DNA from: Rhodocollybia butyracea
Lineage: Eukaryota; Basidiomycota; Agaricomycetes; Agaricales; Omphalotaceae
Assembly (NCBI GenBank): GCA_015501585.1
Contig: JADNRY010000206.1
Location: 43,549-107,548, forward strand
Reading direction: 5' to 3'
Length of the DNA: 64,000 nt
In this document: one piece after another, positions 44,471 through 56,461 of the stretch
Layout of the letters: the number at the start of each line of letters is the position of its first letter
Numbering within the stretch: position 1 is the stretch's first letter
Made by a program: the position numbers and the translations under genes
Notes under the pieces: model-generated
Database searches by the model: none
What the model was told of the DNA's origin: nothing
Seen by the model: the letters and a program-made list of their open reading frames with translations, nothing else

Positions 44471-44539
44471 TTGAACTTGTCATCAATTTGCTTTATCTAC
44501 GTAGTGCTTTATTTATGCAGTTATGTAGTGCTTGATTAT

Positions 44540-45165
44540 CTATATCAGCTCTGTCGATTGCTTGCTGGACAACAGAGTTGACATAGAGCTGGTACGTCTC
44601 GATAAAGCGTCGCTAACGTTAGGTAATGAGATTATGGCGGACCGTGGACCTGACAACGAAGGAGCGGATGGGAGACTCTCGCCGATGATAGTGTTGATGC
44701 GGAAAGGAATTGAGAAATATTGCGTGCGAACGAGACATCGAGGACAGCAGATACGCAGGCATCGACGGTGCATGAAACTAAAGGTAGCAGGAGCTAGAGC
44801 CCAACGGGACCCGTGACTGTGGAGCTGAAGAGGCAAACGAGTGTTGTTGAGCAAGAACAGCGCATTGCTTGTACAGCGGCGGCCTACGCGTCATCGACAT
44901 CGCTGAATAGTCAATAACATACCTTCTCCAGAGACCGTCCCAAAACTATACCCTTCCTTGCCAGTGAGTTTGGAAATCGCAGCCGAGTCAACGAGGATGC
45001 GATGGTCTGGGTACAAGCACCTGGGCGCTTATTCGGCCCGCTTTTCGAGGAACGAGATCAGCTTGAGGAATCGATGGTACTGAGAAGAACGAGAGACGAG
45101 GATAAACGGATTTCACAGACAAGTTTATTTATATAAGAGCCAGAAATCGTAGCCAAAGCCTTTTT
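44540..45165 (-). repeat. Long repeat R1, copy beta
   Basis: Shares GGTAATGAGATTATGGCGGA, GCAGATACGCAGGCATCGAC and AGCCG(A/C)GTCAACGAGGATGC with the other copies, and runs into the family-1 tail and head at 45172-45382. Confidence 0.62.
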
Positions 45166-45171
45166 TCGAGA

Positions 45172-45382
45172 AGGAATGACCAGCATTTCCTACTGGCGGC
45201 AAGAATGTACCATCTCAAAAAAATTTGAAACTCATCATCAGCATCACATGGAGGGAGTCGAACCCTGAGGCCTGAGGCCTGAGTACTTGAGTACTTGAGT
45301 ACTGAGTACTGAGTAAGTACTGAGTGCGCGAGGTTTCAAGTTGACCAAGCACGCGCGCACCACTATGTGACAATGCCCTTCT
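45172..45382 (-). repeat. Retroposon family 1 copy e
   Basis: B box GGGTTCGACTCCC on the minus strand. An internal expansion of GAGTACTTGAGTACT-like words (45270-45325) lies between B and A boxes and is unique to this copy. Confidence 0.65.
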
Positions 45383-45414
45383 ATGCCTAATAGTAACAAG
45401 GATATATATATGGT

Positions 45415-45573
45415 ATTGATGTTTTTAGGACGAGAAAAACGCCAAAAAAGACTGTTAAAGAACAACGGCTTCCAGTGAAATCAGTGGATATATCCCAAAC
45501 GGGATTCGAACCCGATGTCTATACTTGACAACTCCGCCATTACAGATTATACCACTAACCTACAAGGGACCTG
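45415..45573 (-). repeat. Retroposon family 2 copy f
   Basis: Minus strand CCCTTGTAGGTTAGTGGTAT, GGGTTCGAATCCCGTTTGGG. Confidence 0.68.
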
Positions 45574-45775
45574 TTCTTCATCAAGTTTCGACTCAGATAG
45601 CACCGACTGAAACGCACTCATTCCTTTCCCAAGAGTATATGTTGCCCTAATCATCTTGTCCCTAGGCAGACTCTACAGGCAGACTCTACAGGTCAGCAGT
45701 CACGGTGCAAACCTGTATAGATATATGCAGCAGCAGTCGGACGTATCATCAGAGCAATAACAGCGGACGGTTTGT

Positions 45776-45972
45776 TTGTGAGTTTTTTTTTTGAGAAGCG
45801 AGGAATCACTAGCACGTCCCAATGGCGCCGAGAATGTACTTTTGATAAAAAAAAAATTGAAACCATAACAACAGTATTCATGAAAGAACAACCAGGGAGT
45901 CGAACCCTGGGTGCGCGGCTCGGCTATGAAGTTGACCACCGGTGCGCGCACCGCTACACGACAGTGTCCTTA
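45776..45972 (-). repeat. Retroposon family 1 copy f (best preserved)
   Basis: Head 45884-45972: minus strand GGACACTGTCGTGTAGCGGT with the A box at about 45951-45963 and GGTTCGACTCC at 45896-45906. Tail AAGTACATTCTCGGCGCCAT, GCTTCTCAAAAAAA and CTCACAAACAAA. Good consensus for the family. Confidence 0.75.
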
Positions 45973-46200
45973 TTTGCCTAACAAGTTCCAGGTAGATAAT
46001 AATATAGTACTTATACTCGATCCACTGCATAGAGGACAACGAGATATGAAACCCTTTTTCGGAAACAATGAAACAGCTTTGACCGTCCAAATATATACAC
46101 ATAGACTTTGTTCATGTTTTGTCAAGGCGCTTGTTCACCATTTACCGCTACAATCTCTACTTCTCCGCTCTGTAAACGAACTTTGGTTTCAAAGACCTGT

Positions 46201-48720
46201 ATGAGCTTCGGTGGAAACTATCTCACCTGGTCAAGGCAGACGACTCGATCACAACACATTTCTAGGCCGAGCACCGTCGAACGGCCAGCAAAACCAAATC
46301 CACAGCGCAGCGAATTCCTCCAATTTCTTACGCTTATGGTCAGTACCGGTCAGTTTTAATCAATTTAACAATGTTTTCTTTTCTCTTAATCTTTTTCTAC
46401 AAACTACTACAGTGCTCCAGCATTAGGCCCTCGATTACCGCCAAAAGCTACATCCTCCTCAAAACCAATCGCAGTAACGACAATATTTCGAATCTGAATC
46501 CTGAAAAGTGGCCGTACGCGATAACCACCGTCAACGTCGCAAGCGCAATCTTCCAACCCGCCGAAATGAACACCAACAGTCCCAATTCCTCATGTGCTTC
46601 CGGCTCACCTCGCAGCATGTAGAACGTGAACCTCAGACGCATTCATCAACAAACACGAGATGAATAGATGCTCCTCCAAGTCGTCTCGGCACCAGAGCGA
46701 AACCTCTTTTGAAAAACGGCTTGTCCAAGAGTATTCTTCATGACTCGGAAGCAGCGGAATCACGAAAGAAGAGTCCTTTCTCTCTCAACCAACTCACAAA
46801 CGCCATCACGAACCGAACGGAATGTAAACGGCGGCTATGATTATTCTGCAGAAGACAGGGAGTTTTCAGGAATACGAGCGGAATATGCTTCATCATCTAA
46901 ACCCTTTGACGTCGTTGCCTACGGTCAGGCCAGAGAAGCGTAGCGCAGAAAGTAGAGGACAAGGAAGAAGGGCGGGTATGAGGAGACGAAGAAAAAGAAG
47001 TAAGTGATAGAGAAGTAGAGGTAAGTAACGTTAAATCCTTTTTTTTCACCTACTAATACTTTTCTTATAGCACACTTCCGCATTCCATCGAGCCTCCGTA
47101 CCATGCAACTCTGTCCCCGCTCCTCTTCGACACCCACAATCACGACAAGGTTCCCAAGTCCCAGCAGACGACTCCCTCGACAGCTCACTTGACAGCTCAC
47201 ATTCCCTAAACCTCGACGCTATCCCCGAAGATCCAGAAATCGGCCAACCCAATGATGACTCGTCATCCATGCGCCCCCGTGACGGTCTAGGCAGAAAATT
47301 AGGTTCCTCGTCTTTACACTCTTCCGGCTTTTCGTTTCTGTCCCTTCCATATTCTACCTTGGTGGCCGGGCATTAGGCACAGTAGTTAGCGAGTTTATAC
47401 TTTCCCTGATACATATGCTATCGAGGTTCCTCCTAGGCTGCTCTCGTATTTCATCATCACGGCGACTATCGTGTGGGCAGCATGGATGTTCCGGGAACTG
47501 CTTGCTGGACTGACACCGCAGTTTCTCTTCCTTCTCTCCCTTCGTGGTCTTCGTCGCTGCATTATACCTTGCCGGGTATACCGGCGGAGAATATCGAACA
47601 GCTTAATGCGAGGTTGAAGGTCATAGAATATGCTTTGTCGGCACTGATTTTGGAGAATGAGCAGACGAGAGTGAAGACGGCGAATGGGATCAGGCCAGGG
47701 TTGGGTTGGTTGGACGGATGGGCAGTGGGTTAATAAAGTGGAGTCGGTGATGAACGTTGACTGAACCAGAAGATGGATAGGTTGCTGGGTGAGGTGCAGA
47801 CGGAGATGTCTCCTGTCACGTCCTGTTCCCACTGTCGAGGCTGATGTCGAGCATAGTGGTAACGACGAAGAAGCCCGTGCCAAGTTGGCCGCACTCGAGG
47901 AACGCTTTGGATCAGTCAAGGAGGCGTCAAGGAAGCTCTCGACATAGGGAGGAACGCACTCACTAAAGCAACTGCCGGAATCTTACACAGGGATCGATTA
48001 CGCTCCGCCCTCTGGGGGCGCACACATTATCCTCTTCCCAGCTCATTTGTCATGAATTTAGCTCATTCGACCTTGTTTGAAGACATACGCGTGCAGTCCA
48101 CAATCTGTTTCTTGATGTCGTTACATTTTATCACGCTATACTGTATTCCAGCAATGATATCTCTCCCATTCCTGTGTCCAATACTTGGCCCATTCTGTTG
48201 TGTTAGACTTCCTAGAACCCTGGTGTTCACCAGCAGCACCAGGTGCAATCGTAATGAAGCCTTTCGGTTGTATACAGCAATATATTTCATTCGCTGTTTA
48301 CTAGCTCCTTTCTGAAAATCTTTCCGATGATCTCTTGCGGCACGTTATCCTACACCTAACCTTTGACACCTTGCGAACTCCATCCTACGAGCTTCGGCGG
48401 CAGGATCCTCGGGATGACCACAGGCGTTGGGCACGCAGTGGGTCGATCTCCAGTCTCGATATTACATCCCGACAACTCGAATGGGTTATGCCGGCTTTTC
48501 AAAGGCCAAGAGGGTCAAGTCGGCGTAGCACTTGCTGTCCCGATGTCCCTCCCTCTCCCTCCGTCACTTTCTTCCTGCCATTCGATTAGTATCGCTCACT
48601 CGCTGCACAACTTTTTTTCATGGACAAGTTGGTCTAATCACGCTCAATCTTCATTTGTCCTGTCTCTCTCGCTTTACAGCAGATCTACCTTATCCAGGAT
48701 TCAGTAGTGCCGCATAAATT
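46201..48720 (+). pseudogene. SUN-domain (Sad1/UNC-84-like) gene, left copy, decayed and internally deleted
   Basis: Related to inner nuclear membrane LINC-complex proteins. Aligned with the right copy (56930-59330): an exon from MSFGGN..., an intron ending near 46410, LNPEKWPYAITTVNVASAIF, a coiled-coil segment IPAENIEQLNARLKVIEYAL, and the first half of the SUN domain (GHAVGRSPVSILHPDNSNGL, FKGQEGQVGVALAVP, about 48410-48545). After AVP it jumps to sequence that in the right copy lies about 0.7 kb downstream, so the second half of the SUN domain is deleted. Frameshifts (including exon 1) and stops occur throughout. Confidence 0.72.
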
Positions 48721-48917
48721 CTATCGGGAGTGTTTCTTCGAATTCATAAAGCGTTAATTTTACCAAAAACGCCAATCGTAAAACAAGAAACAAAATATGT
48801 AACAAATGAAAAGTTCATATACAACGTTTACTGAGTACTTAACGTTATCTCTTCTTGTTGAGATTTCTACTGGCAAATGACAGTATGTGGAGTAGCCCCG
48901 ATGCTAGTGCGAGGCGC

Positions 48918-50575
48918 TCACATTGTAAGGTAACTACATAGTGGGGGCACTGCGCGATCAGTTACCAAGTAGGGACCCGCGAGTTGGCGCATGAGGTTGC
49001 AGACAAAACCACCCACATCTAAAACATTGGTTGCCGTAGTAAAACCAGCGCTGGTAGGAGGCAAAGCATGTTGCCAGTCGCATATCCTCTGTAGATGCAA
49101 GTCGACCGATTGTTCCCATAACGGGAATGTCGGTTTAGGCTCGCTGATAGCGTGTATTAGCCCAACATAGGGGTTGCCGTGATTTATCTTGCCCACATGG
49201 ACGGCAAGGTTGCTGGGTCGATTATCGTAGTATAGTTTCCTGTGGCGAGCCGAACAGACAGAATATAAGAAGCTTAACATACAAGCGACACCAGTCAATG
49301 TGTCACATTTTATGGCCTCTTCCACTGCGTCCAAGGTAGCAGTCAGTACCTCTGCTCCGGGGCCAACGAATGGGCCGCCGTGCCAGTATGATTTATACGT
49401 CGCGGAATCAAAGAGGTCCAGGAATTGGGAAGAGGCTTGAATGAGGTATACCGCCTCATGCAGACCTAAATCCCCTTCCTCACTGAATGCTGTGGCGCTG
49501 GCGAACATAATTGCGGCTATATGGTGCTGAGCACTGTATTTTGTGAATGACAGCTCTGGAAGGGTGGCTCGAAAATAATAATTTAGAGCGAGCCGGTTGT
49601 GGTCATCCCTTGTGAAGTGGACGGATGGTCCAAGTGGTGGTATGGGGTCACTTGGCTACCAGTAGCTCGTGTAGACCCTGGCAGGTAGTTCTTTCGACGC
49701 AAGTTTATCCAGCGGGTCCACCACTCTCGCATGTCGGCCTCGCCGTCCACCGTTCGACCGCAGTACCAAGCTTTACTAAAGGCTTCACAAGTCAAGACGC
49801 TTTCCGCGCTAAAGGGTCCGACATTCGAAACCTGGGGCCTGTGGGCCAATTGAGTTCTACCATCTGTGGGAGCCCGGGTTATCAGTGCCTCCCCCAAGTT
49901 GGTAATGGCAAAAGCCCACCCCCAAGCCCACGTGTTGCATTGGGTCTCAAGCGTGGATAGGTTTTGTGAGGTGGAGGGACATCAAGCTCGGGGCTAGGTG
50001 ACAGGAATCTCGCTTTCACCGCACTTAGGAATGAGCACGCCCATCTCAAATCGGCTTCTAGTTCATCGGAACCCCCAAGGCGCATGCAGAATTCTTCCAC
50101 CTGAGCCTTGTCGCCATCGGACGGGTTCAGCTTGTCGGGAGGAGGACACATATCAATCAATGCCATAACGGCACCTAATTCTGTGACCATGTCTCCAGTT
50201 GCATCTGAAGACACGTTCGGAATGACTCGTTGAATAAGTTCGTAAAGAGCCTTCGGGTCCTCCTCTGTGAATCGGTTCCATCCAGCTGCTTCAATGGTGT
50301 TCTGGACAAGTGGAATGGTCCTTTTGATAAGTAAATTGACCTTGGCTCGGTCATACTTCCATTGTCCCTGTACAGTGGGGTCTACAGGTTCGGGGACTCC
50401 TTTCTGCACATAGTCTTCAAGACCGTGAACTTCGAGTGTTTGGATGAGCATGCCTTTCCATTCCTCAATGTTTGATTTTCCTTTGAGAAGGGGGACTCTC
50501 GGAAGGTTTAGAGGCTTTTCAGCCGTGTTCGAGTGCTTCATAAGAAACGAAGTGGTATGTGACATAGCACTGGTG
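48918..50575 (-). pseudogene. Gag-like gene, left copy, frameshifted
   Basis: Homologue of the intact frame at 59927-61573. It begins at 50575 (MSHTTSFLMKHSNTAEK) and keeps LKGKSNIEEWKGMLIQTLE and WNRFTEEDPKALYELIQRVI. The frame breaks near 49890-49925 (continuing as GEALITRAPTDGRTQLAHRP in another frame) and again near 49510-49590, after which EEGDLGLHEAVYLIQASSQF runs to a stop at 48918. Sequence similarity to the right copy is high throughout, so inactivation looks recent relative to the duplication. Confidence 0.7.
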
Positions 50576-50719
50576 GGCGCACGAGGAGTCAGATAGGTGA
50601 ACACAGTGGCAGCAAGAGAAAGACTAGAGCTTACAGGATAGTGCCCGTTGGTCAAGTAAGGTTCAAAATGACTGAGGACGCTAAGGGAATTTGTTATTGT
50701 ACAGAGACTGATTCTTGGA

Positions 50720-51789
50720 TACTTATACGGCTCTGTTCGGGGGATGACTGCCCCCGTGAGGATTATTTGGCCAAAAACGTTCGATTAATCTTAAGAAGCT
50801 CTTCGATCAGCAAATTCCAAACTTCCTTCCGAGGTTTTCAAGAGGGGTCCGGACTTAGGAGGCTATTGTAAACCTTTTTTGCTCAATTTTGATCCCCTAT
50901 TTTCCGCCCATTGCATCAACATAATCATGGAATTATTTGGTGTTTATAATTTAATTGCTCTCAGAAAAAGTGCCAATCCAGATCTCCTTTACTCTCAAAA
51001 TTTGACCAACACAATGACGCGAACTGCAATATGCAAAACTGATCTCCCAGCCTCCAATGAGGCGCACCCCATGCAACTTTGCTGCATTTCAAGACCACTT
51101 TGGCGTGACGATGGGAGGGAGCCTGGGGCCCCAGCGTGGATAATGACACTATCTAAAATGTTTGTACAGTTCAGCCACCCTCTCTTTACCATTTAAACTT
51201 GTCTCTCCATACATGACGCGTGACGCCAAACTCAATCTCAAATTTCTTGCTTACACTGTTTCGCTGGCATCCTTCGTTCCAAGAATAAAGTGGGTATGGC
51301 AATGTCAGCCTGTCAGGTAATGCCCAACTCACACGGTTCTTAGGGTCTTGTTATAATTAGTACCACCTACTCTCTTTGAGTCCCAATCTGTCCACCAGAG
51401 CACAAGTTGAAATCGCACAATTTGGATAACGACTCGGACCACTGCCTCCTAGGGAGACGTTTGGAACCCCGGAATACGATCCTCTTACCGCCATCTCAAA
51501 TCACATACGCCACAATCTATCCTGGTAAAGAATTTCTGTTATCATTGCTCTCTTACTTCCTTCTATGTGGTTCCCTCGCCCGTGGCATGTCTTGCGCCAC
51601 TGGTAAGTTCTACTTACATCCAGACAATCCCCGGCACTTCTCTGTCGGTGTCATGCCAGCCAGAACATGTTCTATCAGTGCAATGTACAATGAATTTCGA
51701 ATCCATCTTACGCTCTCCATTGACATTCCGGAATTGTCCCGGAATTTCCATTTCATCTGTTTACTCAGTCAGCTACTTACAAGCCATCT
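50720..51789. other. Spacer without a supported gene
   Basis: Upstream sequence of the left gag-like copy, partly alignable with 61640-62000 (CAGAGACTGATTCTTGGATA, TTGGCCAAAAACG). Frames of 60-145 codons here show no domain. Sequence from about 51400 has pyrimidine-rich, intron-like character, but no gene can be assembled. Confidence 0.4.
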
Positions 51790-52730
51790 TCACTTGGACC
51801 CAAGTTACTATTACCAGAATAATATGCAAGTGAGGGAAGGTTGAAAGAGGAACTGGCAAGAAATAGTCTTCATTGACAAATTCTGTGAGGGACCCGGAGG
51901 CCTTTCCTGAGGGACCGACCGTGGCGACGGAGTTGACACCGTTGTGAGGGATACTGTGAGGAGCTTGAGGTGGGGTGCTGGCGTCGTCAGATGAGGGAGC
52001 AGGCCAAGCAGGAGCGGGAAGAGGTGTGGCAGGAGGGGAGGCTTGTTGGGGGTGGGCTGCCGGCGCCTTGCTGTTGAGAATGTGGCACATATCGCGTAGG
52101 CGTTGCAGTTTGGACAGGCAAATGAGATAAAGAATGGCCGGAATATGCGTATAATAGAGGTACAATGGAAACCGAAGCATTGGAGTTTCCGATGCAAACG
52201 TCGGGTAATAAGAACTATGGCGGACAGTGAACACGACATCGAAGGAGTGGATGGGAATAGATGTGGCGGACGGAACTGCGACTTTCGCCGATGATAGTGT
52301 TGGGTAAAGCGAATGCGGAAAGGAATTGAGACGTCTAACAGGGATCGAGGACTGGACAGCAGATACGCAGGCATCGACGGTGCAGAGCTGAAGAGGCGAA
52401 CAAGTGTTGGGCAAGAACAGAGGTCAACAGCGCGATGCATTTTGCTCGTACAGCGGCCGCCGGCATCGCTGAATATCAGCATAAGAATGATTGAAAAAGA
52501 TCAAGGACATACCTTCTCTCGAGACTGTCCCAATACTATGCCCTTCCTTGCCAGTGAGTTGGGAGATAGAAAAAAAACGGGCCTAGAATCCGGAAGGACC
52601 TGGGCGCTTGTTTGGCCCGCTTTCCGAGGAACGAGATCAATCGATGGTGCTGAGAAGAACAAGGCACGAGGATAAACAGACAAGTTTAAGAACCAGAAAT
52701 AGTAGCCAACAGTGAAAGCCTTTTTCCCAG
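51790..52730 (-). repeat. Long repeat R1, copy gamma
   Basis: Same landmarks as copy alpha, shorter (several internal deletions). The 213- and 223-codon minus-strand frames in it are in frames not kept in the other R1 copies. Confidence 0.65.
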
Positions 52731-52734
52731 CGGC

Positions 52735-52898
52735 GCCGAGAACGTATTACTATCTCAAAAAAAATTGGAACTGGTCAATGGTCATTTGCTGGTCATGAGC
52801 AGATATATGGCTGAAGGCACAAGAACAACCAGGGGGTGCGGTGACCAAGTTTGACCGAGTTTGACCGACGCGCGCACCGCTATGCGACAATGTCCTTA
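52735..52898 (-). repeat. Retroposon family 1 copy g, B box deleted
   Basis: Tail GGCGCCGAGAACGTATTACT (plus strand) and A-box end GCGCGCACCGCTATGCGACA are present, but the sequence between CCAGGG and GTGACC has lost the GTTCGA core. Confidence 0.6.
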
Positions 52899-52959
52899 TA
52901 TGCCTAACAAGTTCTGGCAGGTATTAGAGATCCCAGTGCTGTCTCTCACATGCACATCT

Positions 52960-53240
52960 CATCACGCTCTTCAGCATCGTCCTTCGTCTTCCCACCGCCA
53001 CATATGTGCGTGACAGTAAAATCTGAATTTGGAGTCTCGGCAGTTCTTGCTTCATGTTTGAGGTCACCTTCGGTACCCGTGCACGCACCAGTGGTGTTTA
53101 TATCTGGTGTACCACCATCATCTGCGCTTACTGTTTACACTGCCATCTGGGTATCGTTACATCTGAGCTGGTTTAATTTCCGAGACTCGGAATTTGACTT
53201 GACAAATCTTCACGATTGGCTGATACAGAACTAACTTGTG
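52960..53240. repeat. Segment R4 with the CGGGKTKD exon remnant
   Basis: The minus strand at 52960-53010 reads CGGGKTKDDAEERDE, as at 33961-34063. The plus strand contains CTTCACGATTGGCTGATACA, similar to 34165-34190 (CTTCATGATTGGCTGATGTA). A further piece lies at 53440-53540 (TTCCGAGTCTCGGAATTTGG). Confidence 0.45.
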
Positions 53241-53613
53241 CAAGGATCACGGAGAGTTCAACGGCGCTGGGATCAGTGTCTGTATGGGGGAAAATAATGG
53301 CACTGAGGAATACAGCATAGGGAGGACTCGAGGACTCGAGACTACGTGGAGACTCACAGGTTTATTGGAGTGACTGTTGCGCATTGGATGTGTTATTCGA
53401 ATCACTGCCAATCTCGAACAATCATACTGCAGTGTCGTCGGGGTACCGTGTTTGAGCTGGTTTGGTTTCCGAGTCTCGGAATTTGGCACTGAGCACTGAG
53501 TGGTTGATACAGGTCTGGCTTGGACTGGCCATTGGCGTCAGTAACGGTAATTTTGAGCTCTTCTATTTAAGAAAAAAAAAGGAAGCTATTGCTCAGCACT
53601 CAATCCTCACACA

Positions 53614-53717
53614 CAAGAACAGTCAGGGAATCGAACCCTAGGAGGGAATTGAACCCTAGAGCTTTGAAGCTTGGAGGTTCAACAAGCGCGTGTGCCACTA
53701 CACGACAATGTCCTTAT
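53614..53717 (-). repeat. Retroposon family 1 copy h, duplicated B box
   Basis: Two B-box-like sequences in a row (GGGTTCAATTCCC and GGGTTCGATTCCC on the minus strand), 22 bases apart, then the usual A-box end CATTGTCGTGTAGTGG. Confidence 0.65.
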
Positions 53718-53957
53718 TTGCCCGCCAAGTTGCAGATATATATACTATTTGGTGCTGACAAGTCTGAGTCATGATTGGTCGATACTAGGGAGAGCTTGGA
53801 CTGAAAGGATTAAGTATGGACAGTTTGATGGAGCAGGTACTCATCATCACATGGATCGTCAGTGAATCTGCCTAATAGGGAAAAGTGATGGCTGGCGAGA
53901 AATCTTAACTGCTTCTGAATAGAAAAAAAGACGCCGGAATCTACCAGATTGCAGATG

Positions 53958-54000
53958 TATAAGAACAACCGGGAATCGAACCCTGGGTGCGGTGTATCAA
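53958..54000 (-). repeat. Truncated retroposon family 1 head
   Basis: Only AAGAACAACCGGGAATCGAACCCTGG-type sequence (B box region) remains. Confidence 0.5.
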
Positions 54001-55075
54001 CCCCAGGGAAAATCGCGTCGGGCCAGATATAGTGAAATCGAGTAAGGTCGTGGAATGTGTCAAGAGATGTCAATGAACTACCACGACAGATTAGGTCCGA
54101 AATATGAGCGGTTTCAGATATTTTTTCTGCTCACATCGGCTTCCATCGTGCCCCGTCTGTAAATACAATACATTATTCTTGTGATATCGGTTACTATTGT
54201 CTGCCATTGACCAGATGCAATAGGTGGGCCAGTATCCAGTTTCTCACTGCACTAAATTGGTTCAAATTTTGGAATATTTATATTTTTGAGATATGTAATC
54301 TACGTAGTGGCTAGCGAGTCTAATAAAGGTAGAGTATATGTATGAGAAGGGTCATTTAAAAGGCCAGCAACTAATTGAAAAGATGGCTGTGGAATAAGGG
54401 AATAAAGCTAGATAGGACACGCATGGCGCTGTAGTACGTTCCATCCAAAATGTACTCTTTGTGACATTTTTCAGTTGAGATGACCAGTCCTGTTAAGAGA
54501 ATAACTTACGCGATGCACCAAACGTAGCGGGCTTGCCGAAATAGTACAGCCCAGAGGTCATGGAAAAAAATGTCATTTAAAGAAAAACAAAAAGAGTTGA
54601 TCGATGTCCATACCTCCTTGAAGCCGAACTCATGCTCGCCCATATTCGTCGAACTCAGCCCACGCTCACCCACATTTGTTACTAATTGTACGTCTGTCTT
54701 CAATCTGAAGAGCACATGTTGGCACGTACAGCAAATATTCCAGAAAAATAGGGACTTAGCAGAAAAAGTATAAAGGAAAACATGGCGGGAAAGAAGAAGC
54801 AGAGTTGACCTGACAAAACATCGAGCCACTTTATATCTCACAAAGTCACACCATTTGGACCAATTAATCTTGTTGCCATGCTTGTTGCTCATTTGAGCAG
54901 AGAATGTATTGAAAGTAGATGTTGCACACTCTGACCAGAGCAGAACAGATGTATGCATATAGCCATATCAGACGAGATATGACTAATACCTATTTTGCTT
55001 ACCTCACTCAGACCTCATTATATTTCAGCATATCTGACCCGAGGCGTTTTTCACTGGGTATCAACGTTCGGATCT
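54001..55075. other. Region without a supported gene
   Basis: A 150-codon minus-strand frame (54506-54958) has no domain and an unusual run of aromatic and hydrophobic residues. A short plus-strand repetition occurs at 54624-54680 (GAACTCATGCTCGCCCA / GAACTCAGCCCACGCTC). I do not call a gene. Confidence 0.35.
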
Positions 55076-55140
55076 GAGGCTTTGAAGCTCACGTTTACCA
55101 CCCACGCGCGTGCCACTACACGACGATTTCTCTACTTGCT
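55076..55140 (-). repeat. Truncated retroposon family 1 head
   Basis: A-box half only (minus strand CGTCGTGTAGTGGCACGCG). Confidence 0.45.
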
Positions 55141-55630
55141 TGCCAAGTTCCAAGTGGTATACTATGCCACAGACTTGTATTCCAGTTGGTGTCGCATTTC
55201 GCAGTCACTAGGTGGTTTTTTTTTCAAAGTGAGCTTTTTCGAATCAAACACCATTTTGTTCCGCCGACAAGCTGCCCGTGTTCTTCTGAAAAGTATTATG
55301 GTGGCAAAATCCAGAGGAAGCAGGAGGAGATGTTGCATGCATGTTTCCCACTAGGAAGCTACAAGGAACTTGCTCTTCCTTGTGCCATTGTCATATCTTG
55401 ACTGTAGCAATAATAGCGCTGACTGAGGTGCATTCATTCATTCCTTACTTGATACTTTGACAATTTTGTGGTCCATTTTGATCATTGAGGAATCAATGGT
55501 GCTGCCGCCAACTTGTGATGCTGAGAAGAACGAGAGACGAGGATAAACAGGGATAAACGGATTTCTCCTGCAGAGAAGTTTAAGAACCAGAAATGGCAGC
55601 CAACAGTGAAAGCCTTAAGTTGTTTTTTTT

Positions 55631-55824
55631 GAGAAGCAATCACCACCACTTCCATTGAATGGCGCCGAGAACGCATTACTATCTCGAAAAAATTGAAACC
55701 GGTCATGAGCAGTTTACATATGGAGGGCGCAAGAACAAACAGGGAGTCGAACCCTGAGTGCGCGAGGCTTTGAGCTTTGAAGCTCAACCAGCGCACGCGC
55801 CACTACGCCAGGATGTTCCTTATC
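55631..55824 (-). repeat. Retroposon family 1 copy k with start of R1 body
   Basis: Head 55733-55824 (B box GGGTTCGACTCCC). The tail continues at 55480-55630 into R1-type words (GTTTATCCTCGTCTCTCGTT, CTTAAACTTCTCT on the minus strand). Confidence 0.7.
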
Positions 55825-55849
55825 ATCTTGCGAAGTTGCAGGTATATAT

Positions 55850-56130
55850 CACAGAGTTGCGGAGCGAGGGGTTGCAGCGTCAGCCTGAGCGTGTCGGAAC
55901 GCATATTGTATACATTACACCTCTTTATCTGGGAGGCCTTGCGGCCCTCTACCTTCCCTTGTAGGTTTCGGAGCTTGCCGCTTCTCTCTAGGCTTAATCA
56001 GGCTGTTCTCTTGTGGGGCTTTGGTGTAGGGCGAAGCCCCATATACTACTACGACTTCAGTGTCGGCGTGTCGCTTTACCGCTGCAGCGAATCTACTTGA
56101 CCTTCCAGGTGGCAGGGCTAGCGACCAATC
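55850..56130. repeat. Repeat segment R3, copy 4
   Basis: Counterpart of 43100-43390 in the segmental duplication. Confidence 0.6.
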
Positions 56131-56189
56131 ATAATGAAAACACTTCAAGTCGAAAAAAAAACTGTTGTAAAGATAAATGAGACGCTCAG

Positions 56190-56383
56190 ACATCTATGGT
56201 TTCCGAATCTTCTTAAAGTTATAGTATTGACTCTGTTTTTCAGGAACGAGAAATAACATCAAAAAAGCTTCGTCACATTACATATGTATAGTAGTAGTAT
56301 ATCCCAGCAAGGGATTCGAACCCACGTTTTATATTGAAAAACCCTGCCAACTGCAGATTATACCACTAGGCTACAGGGACTTG
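56190..56383 (-). repeat. Retroposon family 2 copy g
   Basis: Minus strand AAGTCCCTGTAGCCTAGTGG, GGGTTCGAATCCCTTGCTGG. Counterpart of copy e. Confidence 0.68.
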
Positions 56384-56461
56384 TTGATCATTGTCGTATT
56401 TTGACTATAACACTGACACTGACTGTATAGTTGCGATTATCAGAGCAATAGCAATAGTGAT

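Noticed and set aside
51773..52482. Minus-strand frames of 213 and 223 codons
   Set aside because: They lie in repeat R1 copy gamma; the corresponding frames are not open in copies alpha, beta and delta and show low-complexity Pro/Ser composition, so coding is unlikely.
54506..54958. 150-codon minus-strand frame
   Set aside because: No domain, no splice partners, odd composition; judged to be chance in AT-rich spacer DNA.
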